Source of the DNA: Anaeromyces robustus
Taxonomy: Eukaryota > Neocallimastigomycota > Neocallimastigomycetes > Neocallimastigales > Neocallimastigaceae
DNA length: 64,000 nt
Direction: 5' to 3'
NCBI GenBank assembly: GCA_002104895.1
Contig: MCFG01000057.1
Coordinates: 124,001-188,000, forward strand
Below, one piece after another: positions 52,637 to 64,000 of this stretch (positions within the stretch are counted from its first letter, which is position 1; every line of letters begins with the position of its first letter). The position numbers were made by a program, and so were the translations under genes. The notes under the pieces were generated by a model. It was not told the origin of the DNA, did not search any database, and worked only from the letters and a program-made list of their open reading frames with translations.

Positions 52637-55424
52637 TTAATGACGTGGTTGCTTCTTCTTAGTAGCTTCTTCTTCCTTTTCCTTTTCAATTTCAGATACA
52701 ATATCTTTAAAATAATGATAAATAAATAAAATAATAATAATAATAATATATATATATATATTTATTTACATAATAAACCATAATTAATGTTATTGTATAT
52801 AAATTCATGTATATTAATAAATCATTATAATGTTATTGTATATAGTTTATATATATATATAGTATAAATATAAATATTATAATATTTACTTTCAATTTCT
52901 TGGCTATCCATGAACTATAAAAAAAAATTACAAATATAAAAAATATATATATTGATTTAATAATAAATGTCAAAATATTATAAATATTTATTAATAATTA
53001 TAAAAGAAAAAACCAATTTAATATATAAATATGATAATAATTCATTATAATAAAAAAATAAAGCTTTCTTTTCTTATAAAAATATTTAATATAAACGGGA
53101 AAAAAAAATACCTTAGTAACATTATCATTAGTCATAACAGCAATTTCAATATTTTTAGCACCAGTTTGAACAACCTTTCAATATTAAATTAAATTATTTA
53201 TAGTAATAAAAAATAAATAAATACTATAATTTTTAATAAAAAAAATTAATATTAATTTAGTAATTAATTTTATGATATATACTTCAAGAAGTGACTTAAT
53301 TGTTAATTTTATAGTATCTTCCTTAGACATGTCTTCGACATAATTCTTTTCTAAAAATTCTTTAATAGTCTTTGAGCTTCTACCAATAGAAGTAGCCTTT
53401 TTAATTAAATAAAAGAATAATCCGATTTTATTTAATTATTAATAATATTAAAATTATTTATTTTGTTATTAATTTAATATAAATTAATTTATATTAATAC
53501 ATTGATAGAAATTAGTTAATTATTTAAATAATTATTTATAATCTACCTTCCATTCTGAGAAAATACCGGATGGATCAGTTTGGAATAATTTTGGTTTACC
53601 GTAATCAAAACCCATAATTAAAGTAGAAACACCATATGGTCTGACACCACCACTTTGTGTATATTTCTAATTACATATGTTATTGAGGTTTAAAAGAAAA
53701 AAATAAAATCAATTAAAAAATAAAATAAAATATACAATAAATAAATATTAATAATGAATATTATGAAATCAATAATAATAAGATGAATAATAAATATATT
53801 AAATATATTTAAAATAAATATAAAGTAATAATAATACTTGTTGAATTCCAGCAATATATCTAGTAATATATTCAACAAAAACTGGGTCTTCAACAACAAG
53901 TCTATGACTTTGACATTCAACACGGGCTTTATCAATAAGTACACGAGCATCAGCAGTTAAACCTTGATAATGTATAATATAATATAATATAATATAATAT
54001 AATATAATATAATATAAAATAATAATTTAATATAGTTTAATATAGTATTTTTAATGTAATTTAGTATAATATAAAACAAGATAAAATAGTATAAAATTAT
54101 ATAATTAAAAAAAAAAAAAAAAAAAGTATAATTTCTTCAACAAAAGAAAAATTAAATAAAATAATATAATATTAATTATACCAGCAGAAGCCATGCATAT
54201 ATGGTCATCTAACATGCAAATTTTTCTAACAGTACGAGGATCTTGAAGTTTAAGGACAGATTTCTTTTCAACACCTAAAACAACAACATCTTTACCTCTA
54301 ACACCAACCTAATAATTTAAAAGCATAATATGAAATAATTAAATATTATAAGTATTAAAACTTTAAAAGATATATTTCTATAATTTATATAATGATCAAA
54401 AAAATACTATAAATATCAATTATCAATTATAATGGTTTGTCCATTTATAATATTCAAATGGAAGATAATTTTAATTTATATATTGAATTTATGGATTTTT
54501 TTATTATATAATATTTCTATAAATTATTTCTTTTTTATTTATTATTATTATTATTTCTATTATTATAGTGTTATACTTTTAATAAATTTTATTATTATTT
54601 TATCACATTTAAATAATTATTTTTTTTATAAACAGAGGATACCATATTCGAAATAAAAAAGATTTATGATTAATGTATATTTGAATAAAACAAAATTATA
54701 TGTTACAATTTCATAATTATTAAAGACATTTATTATTTTATATCATATATTATATAATAAGTGAAAAATCCAGGATAAAATGATATAAGAATGTCCTTGT
54801 TATTAAAAGCTTTCAATTTTTATTAATAAATATTTTTGTAATGTTAAACTAATTTCAATATTTAATTATCTTAATTTTGATTGATCTAATATTTCTATTT
54901 GAAATTCAATTTATATTATCATAATTTATTAAATTATATTCTGGTTATGAATTTTACATATAAATTGTTATGCATATATTTATTGTTTTTATATTATAAA
55001 AATTTTAATTATAATATCACTGCTTTAATATAGTTTCATTATTACTATTATTATTATTATTATTATTGTTATCATTTTTTTTCTTTTTAAATATTACTAA
55101 AGAAAAAAAAATTTAAAAAATGTTGAAATTTTGTTTTAATTATTCTTTGATGAATTATTCATTTTTAAATTGAATATAAAAATAATAAATTATTGTCAAA
55201 ACGATTCTTTTATTTTCTTCAATTATATTTATTTTTTAGAAAAAAAAATCAAATATATATAATAGTAATAATAATAATAAATACTACGAAAAAAAAAAAA
55301 AATAAGAAAAATTTATACTCACAGCACAAGTACCCTTTTTAACAGCTTCAAGAGCATATTCTACTTGAAAAAGGTGACCATCAGGTGAAAAGACGGTTAA
55401 AGCTCTATCATATCCAGATGCCAT
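52637..55424 (-). CDS. PRE6: 20S proteasome subunit alpha-4 (PSMA7/Pre6)
   Basis: Eight minus-strand exons (55323-55424, 54182-54308, 53838-53962, 53547-53666, 53283-53396, 53112-53174, 52890-52914, 52637-52704) give 247 aa in frame. Residues 5-27 are the alpha-subunit signature ([20 protein letters not shown]). Then come [80 protein letters not shown] and the Lys/Glu-rich tail [18 protein letters not shown], matching PSMA7/Pre6. Alpha subunits are not proteolytic; they form the gating rings of the 20S core in cytosol and nucleus. Intron 1 is long (~1.0 kb), and exon 7 is only 25 nt. Donors are mostly GTA, one is GTGAGT. Confidence 0.96.
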
Positions 55425-57719
55425 TTTATACTTATATAATTATATATATTTATAAATTAATGAAATGTATTAATGATAAAAAAAAAAAACTTTTAAATTT
55501 AAATTATTTTTTCAATTTTTTATAAAAGTTAAATCAATATAATTCAATTATAATTTATATTTTTTGATTTAATATTGTATTGATGATTGCTTCGCTTTAA
55601 AATTTATTGATAAAAAAAATGTTTCAACAATTTTGATATGATAAAATAAAATGATATTCCTTTAAAAATATTCAATATATTTACTTTTTATTATTTATTT
55701 TTAATTTAAAATAATAGGTTTTATTTTTTTTATATGGTTTCTTTAGAAAAATTATATATATAAATATATATAATGTTTTTTTTTTTCTTATTGCTTTAAA
55801 AAAAAGTTTTTAAATATTTCTTAAAAATATTAATTATTTTACTTAATTAATTATTGAATAAAAATCATATTTTTTAAAATAATAATTAATAATTAATTTA
55901 TTAATAAAAGATTATATATAATAAAATTAAAAATAAAAGATTTATTTACTATAATATACATTTATCCATATAATTTTTCATATATATATTAATTAGTATT
56001 TTATAATATAATTTAATATATTTACTTTATATATTATTTAATTTATTTATTAATTAACTATTAGCTGTTGCTTCATACATATTACATTTGTAATGTATAC
56101 AATAAATCTTATGTAAAAATAAATCAACCAATTTATTAATACTAATTTTTATATATTTTTTATATATAATTTTTATAATTATTAAGTAATATAAATAATA
56201 CAGTATATATTTGTTGATAAAAAGGTAATAAAATATGTCAATAATAGTTTTTATTAACTATAATAAAATTATGATTAACAAGTATTGATTACAAAAAACA
56301 ATACTTTTGTATTTTTGTTTAATATTAACTTAGTATTATTAGAACTTTTAAGTTAAAAATTAGTACTATGCATAATAATAAATAATATGGATAGTGTTTT
56401 ATAATTAATAATACATATTTATAAACGTATATTAAATATAATTAAACAAAAATTAATTAATAAATTTTAACAATATATTTATTATAAAAAAATAATACAT
56501 TAGTATGTACATATTATTAAATAATATAAATAATTTAAATAATAATTATATTTTTAAAAATAACTTTATAAATTATTAAATCTTTAATACTTCTAATATC
56601 TTTTTTTTTTTTTTTATTATAATAAAAAAAAAAGAATATATTGAAGTAAAATACATTAGCTTATTTATTTTCAATATATTTTTATTAGTATTATTATTAT
56701 TTATAATAATAATATTAATTATTAAAAATAACGAAATATCTATATTTTTTAATTTTTATATACAAAACAGAAAACGACATTTAAAACAATATTTAGACAT
56801 TTTTGTTCATTAAATAATTATCTGATTAACAAGAATTTAAACAAATTAATCTGGATATTCATTACACACGAATATAAAACATATTGAAAATAGAAGTAGT
56901 GTTATTGAAATCAATTTAATAAAAAGGAGAAAAAAAAATAGACTTTGAGATTTGAAGAATATTTTAAATTATTTATAAATAAATAAACAAAATTATTAAT
57001 TATAACCTACTTCACCCTCCATCACTTTAATAATATAATTACATAAACAACATTAGAAGATGTATGACAAGCATTATAATGTATATATCATTTATTTTTT
57101 ATATAATTATAATATTTCTTTCTCTACTATATATATTATTTTTGTAATTTTTCTTGTTTTTTCAAATTAAATCATTATTACATTCTTGCTTAAAATTTGA
57201 CATCACAACATAACCATCATAAGTAAAAATATACATATATATTAAAATAAATAAACATGAAAGTTTATTTTGTAAGAGTATCAAATTATAATATACATAT
57301 AAATTCTAAATTTATGCAATAAAAAAAATATAAATAAATCAATGAAATAGAAACATATGAAATAATATATCAATTTTTTATAATATTTTAACAAACACAG
57401 TTTAATCGAATTTCATTACATTTGAAAAATGATTATAATATTATTTCTCAATTTCTTTATTTATATTTTATAATGCGAGAATAAAAAATTAAACGAGATT
57501 ATTTTTTATATTTAAGTAAACATAATTATTCATTAAAAAAATAAACAAATAATAATTCAATATAAGAATTGAAAGATTTATTAAAGATTTATTTAATTTT
57601 ATTTATAATAAGCAAGAATATAGAAGAATAATATTTATTTGAAAAAATATTAATTTAAAATAATTAAAAATATGTTTATTAATTTATTAATATTTTATTT
57701 ATTGAAATAGGGTAATAAA
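55425..57719. other. AT-rich spacer between divergent genes
   Basis: It lies between the start of the proteasome gene (-) and the start of the small six-exon gene (+), so both promoters lie in it. No motif, RNA gene or reading frame is evident. Confidence 0.7.
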
Positions 57720-58863
57720 ATGAATTCCCGTGATGACAAAAGGTATATAAAATAAAGAGTAAAAATATTAATAAAATAGAGAAATATATAATTAAAATGG
57801 ATATATTATATATAATATTTTATAACAATCTAAATATAAATAATAATTTAATAATTTAATTATTTGTATCAATATATTGAAATAATTAAATTACTATAGG
57901 AAATCGGGAAGGAAATTCAATATACGTAAATATATATTTATAAAATTTTGTATTACACTAGAAAATAAATAAATAAAAAATAATTATTTAAATATTTCAA
58001 TATTAATCTTTTTAATATATATATTCAAACTTTTGATAAAATTATATAAAACAAATAGCAAGAAACAATGGGAATAACATGAATTTTAATAATCATCATA
58101 ATACCAATAATATAAATCATAACAAATTCAGATTCAATGGTTCTGAAGTTAGCAGTTTTTTGAATAAAAGTAAGACTATTATACATAGAAACTAATTTTT
58201 TAAATTTTAAATTAATATTATTATGAATATTTGAATATTAACATTTTTAATTATATTAATAATAAATATTATTAATAAAATTTATAAAAAATCAACAACA
58301 ATGAAAATAACAACAAAAATGATAAAATAAAAATAATATTACAAATTAATCAAAAATAATTTATTACTAATAAATTAATAATAAAAGATTGGAAAGAAAT
58401 GAATAATATGGTTAATGATAACTCTCTTTCAAAAGATGGTAAGTTATTTAAATTAATTGCTATATTAATATACATACATACATATATATATATATTAGCA
58501 TTTAAAAATATATTCGCATATAGTTATACTTAATAATATTAATATATTATATTGATGTATTATATATTTTATATTTTTTGTTGTAATAATAATATAATAT
58601 TATATTGTAGAAAAACCAATCGTTTATCATAATCAAGAAAAAGCTTGGACGAAGGGAGCTACACACGCTTGGTCATCACCAAAAAGTATGAATATTAAAA
58701 ATTTATAAAAAAATAACTGATTATTAATTATTATTCCATTATTATTTCAAATAGTAACCTATATAATAACTAATTTTTATATAATTACTTTTAAATAGCT
58801 GGTATTACCTCAACTGGTGCTGATTTTATAACTGAATTAAAGAAATTAGAAAACAAAAAATAA
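57720..58863 (+). CDS. Small unknown protein encoded by six short exons
   Basis: Exons 57720-57742 (23 nt), 57900-57925 (26 nt), 58059-58169, 58388-58438 (51 nt), 58611-58685 and 58799-58863 join in frame to 116 aa. Landmarks are MNSRDDKRKSGRKFNIPRNN, an Asn-rich part, GSEVSSFLNKNWKEM, NQEKAWTKGATHAWSSPK and TGITSTGADFITELKKL before the stop. All introns are GT-AG, 113-218 nt and nearly pure AT, and each exon is visibly GC-richer than its introns, which supports the model. There is no signal peptide, membrane segment or known motif; the N-terminus is basic and the protein is probably intrinsically disordered. I do not recognise the family. Confidence 0.7.
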
Positions 58864-60178
<1,315 letters not shown>

Positions 60179-60695
60179 CTAATATTTTAACTTTTCTGTT
60201 CCTTTGGTTTTACCACAGCCAAGTTCCATTTTAGCAGCTCTAGCACCAAATTGAATAGCTCTCTTTGGTTCTTTACTTGAATTAGATAAATTCAATTTTC
60301 TTGCTAAATGACGCAACAATAATTTTTCACCAATACCTTTTGGATAACGAAGATCAGCTTTAAGATGAATTGGTAATTGACATAAATATGACATAACTTG
60401 TTCATCTAAATAAGGAAAACGTACTTCTCGACCATGATCTGATATAATACGGTCATCACGACCAAGATTTCTTGTAGAAATCCGTGAAATATCTAATTGA
60501 GTTTCTTCAATTAAACCTTTCCATGAACCATTTTTAAAATGTGTTCTATGACGACCTATATATATATATATTAATTTATATTTACATTTATATTCATAAT
60601 ATAAATAAATATATAATTAAATTTAATAAATTATTATAACTATTTATTATTTATTTAAAAAAATATAAAATAAAAAATATATATAATATATATAA

Positions 60696-60765
<70 letters not shown>

Positions 60766-62482
60766 TGGAAAAAAATAAAAATAAAATAATATAATATAAA
60801 GTAAAATATAAAAAATATGAATTAAATTTTACCATATCCACATAACTGTTCATCAGCTCCTAAACCACTTAATAGCACCTTAGCTTTACTTTGATATTCT
60901 ATTTTTTGACCATTCACATTAATGAACCCCTTTCCACGAGAAGCAAACCAAAAAGACATTGCTATACTAAAATCCATTAATGTTGTTAAAGGACAAATTA
61001 AATCCATTATATGTTTACGATATTTCAAAGTTTCTGAATATTCAATATTAATTTCCACAAAATTCCACTTTCTATTTGGACATATTTTTCTAATATAATT
61101 ATAATAATATTAATAAAAAAATTTTAAATGTAATAATGATAATAATAATTAAATTAACCTTAATTCTTCAACTCCTTTTCTTCCTGTAATACGATCTGGA
61201 ACATCATATATTTTATCATCTTTTTCATCCACGGATTCATTATTTTCAGATTGATTATTAGTATTATCATTAGCAAGTTTTCTTTTTTTATTATTATTAT
61301 TAAGTCGCTGTTCTTTACGTCTTTGATTTACATTTTGAACTCTTGGATTTTCGAAACTAACATTTAATAAATCAATAGGTTCATTTTTAGGAACATATCT
61401 ATCTGCTAATACTGATAAGCACATACAATCTAAACCACCTGAAAATAATAAACCAACTTTTGAACTTTCTGAAGAGCTATAACCAATATTATATCCATTT
61501 AAATGAATATATTAAATTAATATATAATTATTACTTATCATATATTTATATTTATAAATATTTATAAAATTTAAAAAAAAAAAAAAAAAATGATAATAAT
61601 AATAATAACTTACCTTTCCCCAAATACATTAGTCATACGTTTTCTAACTGCTTCACCCAATACTACCTCTAATTGATTAATTGCTTTTTCAATAATTTCA
61701 TTAGTTTTTGGTATATTTGTTATATTATCCAGTTCAGAAAGCTCATTATCTTTTGGTATATAAGTATTAATTAATGAAAATGGTGCTTCCTTTTATTAAA
61801 TATTCAGGTATTATTTATATACAATAATATATTAACTTTATATTTCAATATATATAATATAAAAATTTAACTTAAATTAAAAAATTTTGATATTAAAATA
61901 TTCAATAACTCACTAAATATAAATCATCCAGTGATTCTGCTGACCATTTATATTTTATAATATGGTTCTCCATCTATATATATGTATGTATATATATGCG
62001 TATATAATAATAAATAATATTAAAAATTAGAATAATAAATAAATTGAATACTTTATTAAACAATAAATTAAAAATATTTTTATTATAATAAATAAAAAAA
62101 TTATAATAATTTCTACATTTTTAATTGAAAATTTATTTAAATCAAGACAGTATATGCCATCTGCCTGAATTTCTTCCCAGAATGTATTTACTACTTCCTC
62201 TGATTCATTCAATGATTCGTTATTATCTTTATTATTTTCTTCTTTAATATTATTATCTTCTTCATAATTGTCATCTTTATTTTTATAACTATTATTTAAC
62301 TGACCAACAGACGTTATTATAAAGGTATCATTTTCATTAACTGGTTTATGCCATAATAAAGATCTTCTTCCAAGATAATCTCTACCAAACCATAATAAAT
62401 TTTGTTTTTTCTTTATACAAATTGTATATATTTATTAGTATATTAAAAATAAAATTTTATAAAATATATAAATTAAATAATA

Positions 62483-62516
<34 letters not shown>

Positions 62517-63346
62517 TATCATAAATATATTATACTTGATAGTATATAAATGCCCACTCTCCTTGAATTGTTTTAAAGGTATCTAATAATTTTTTTTTCA
62601 TTGAAAATTCATTACAATCATTACTTATTTCACTTAATATATTTGATAATATCAATGTATCGCTTTCAGTATCTGGAACCTTATTAATACACATTATAAA
62701 ATTAATACATCCATTAAAATTTATAATTAAAAAATGATAATTCAATAAAATAGTCAAATTATTAATAAAAATGATTGACATTTCAATAAATAGTCAAATT
62801 AATAAAAATTTACATTAATTCCATCATATATTTCACCATTCCAACATAAAATATTTCCATATATATCAACATAAGGTTGTTTTGATATTTTCAATCCTCG
62901 AATATGAAGAACTGAATCATAAAATAAAAGATTATACTGATTTTTAAAATTTAAATCATTTAAAATTTCAATTTCAATTTTTTTTGATAAAGCTGAATCA
63001 GGTCCTATTTAAAATAATTACATATAAAAATATATATATAATAAAATATCATTTAAATTTAGATATATTCATTTATCTATATATATATATATATATATAT
63101 CATTTAATACCTCTTGAATCGATTTTCTTCTTCAGTAAATCCCATTCTTTATTATTAATATCTTTCTATATTTCATATAATCATTTTTTAAATATATTTT
63201 AAAAAAATTATTAATTGATGATTAAATCTTATATATTTCATAACTAGTTATTTAATATTATATATATAATAAAAATTTATTTATATAAAAAAAAATACTT
63301 TTTGTGAACCCTGACTTCTTTTTAAACAAAATAAAATTCCACACAT
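60179..63346 (-). CDS. ASNSD1: Asparagine synthetase domain-containing protein 1 homologue
   Basis: Ten minus-strand exons (63299-63346, 63111-63165, 62814-63004, 62536-62679, 62117-62410, 61914-61973, 61614-61789, 61159-61476, 60833-61089, 60179-60555) give 639 aa in frame, close to human ASNSD1 (643 aa by memory). The N-terminal class II amidotransferase domain starts MCGILFCLKRSQ with the nucleophile-position Cys2, then RGPDSAL, GNILCWNGEIYDG and QGEWAFIYYQ. The synthetase-like domain has the PP-loop SGGLDC at ~335-340, CPNRKWNFVEINIEYSE, LLSGLGADEQLCGY near 501-514 and RFPYLDEQVMSYL. Asn/Glu-rich inserts break both domains. Family members probably bind ATP and amidate or hydrolyse glutamine, but their substrate is unsettled, so asparagine synthesis should not be assumed. 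Exon 8 uses a GTTAAT donor. Confidence 0.95.
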
Positions 63347-64000
63347 TATTAGAAAATCAAATGAAATTCAATTCACAAAATGTAAAAATATAAAATTTTA
63401 TTATAATTTTAATCTATCTTTAGAGGTTAGAGTTCAATATATATTTTTTTTGTATTATTATCATTATAATATATTAATATAAATAATATAATTATAAATT
63501 AATATAATATTTTTTAATTAAATTATTAATCAAATTTTTATACACTTAATTTTAATCAATATCATACACACATTAAAAATTATTATTATAGCAAATAGCA
63601 AATAAATCTTATTAATATCTTAAATAAATATGATCATAATTTATACATATAATTATTATTGTATATTTAATTATTTAATGAAATAAGATATAATAATTAT
63701 ATATATAAATTATGATCGTATTTATTTAATATGTTAACTATATATGTGTTAAAAAATATCAAAAACAAGTATAAAAAAAAATTAAATTAAATAAATATCA
63801 AAAACATCTAATGTTAAATGTAATATTTAAAATAAATAATTATAATAAAAATATATAATAAAAAACAGAAATATATTTTTTATATTATTTATTTAAAATA
63901 TTGAAAAAACATAAATGTATATATATATAAGAAATTTTATATTAAATATTAAAAGCAATAGATAAGAAAACATTTGAATAATTTTATATTAAAATATAAA
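63347..64000. other. AT-rich 5' flank of ASNSD1 to window end
   Basis: It includes the fold-back at 63621-63727, listed separately. No other gene was seen. Confidence 0.7.
63621..63727. repeat. Fold-back repeat of about 107 bp
   Basis: TAAATAAATATGATCATAAT followed by TTATACATATAATTATTA (from 63621) pairs with TAATAATTATATATATAA and ATTATGATCGTATTTATTTA (to 63727) with only two or three mismatches around an AT loop. It may be a small MITE-like element. Confidence 0.75.

Overview
This is a eukaryotic window, extremely AT-rich outside exons, with poly-A/T runs, tetra- and pentanucleotide arrays, many short AT-rich GT-AG introns and asparagine-rich proteins. An almost canonical fungal 5.8S rRNA with the start of ITS2, together with this base composition, suggests an early-diverging fungus, most likely an anaerobic gut fungus (Neocallimastigomycota). 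That assignment rests on family knowledge and was not checked by a search. No tRNA gene, CRISPR array or bacterial-style operon was seen.

Layout. 0-9.4 kb: 3' end of a prefoldin subunit 6 gene (+), a complete five-exon TRAPPC5/TRS31 gene (-), a long AT-rich gap holding a small GC-richer island, and a complete four-exon VTS1/Smaug-type RNA-binding protein (-). 9.4-16.7 kb: microsatellites, a single-exon 127-aa ORF resembling the C-terminal region of bacterial polymorphic toxins with perfect hairpins around it, a 335-bp pentanucleotide array and a stray exon-like ORF. 16.7-19.1 kb: a six-exon oxysterol-binding protein homologue (-). 19.1-26 kb: repeats and one unknown 104-aa ORF. 26.6-34.6 kb: a gene-fragment and mobile-element zone holding a decayed LINE-endonuclease-like piece, scrambled rDNA (5.8S forward, 28S D1 reverse, and two inverted copies of 28S domain V), possible hidden exons, and a 0.93-kb element with terminal inverted repeats. 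34.6-39 kb: empty AT-rich DNA. 39-48.7 kb: a MET30/sconB-type F-box/WD40 gene (+), a decayed partial copy of its own C-terminal WD repeats, an FCF2 rRNA-processing gene (+) and a convergent F-box/LRR gene (-). 52.6-55.4 kb: proteasome alpha4/PSMA7 (-, eight exons). 57.7-58.9 kb: a small unknown six-exon gene (+) with 23- and 26-nt exons. 60.2-63.3 kb: an ASNSD1-type asparagine-synthetase-like gene (-, ten exons).

The recognisable genes are housekeeping genes: protein folding, vesicle tethering, mRNA decay, lipid transfer, ubiquitin ligase adaptors, proteasome core, ribosome biogenesis and an amidotransferase-like protein. They are not clustered by pathway, although three (two F-box proteins and the proteasome subunit) belong to ubiquitin-proteasome turnover. 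Exon boundaries were built by hand from reading frame, GT-AG signals and family knowledge. For the named complete genes every junction keeps frame from ATG to stop, except that the 5' end of the F-box/LRR gene is unresolved. The most novel material is the toxin-like ORF with its hairpins, the scrambled rDNA with strand-independent GC-to-AT decay, the MET30 relic, the inverted-repeat element and the hidden micro-exon gene.
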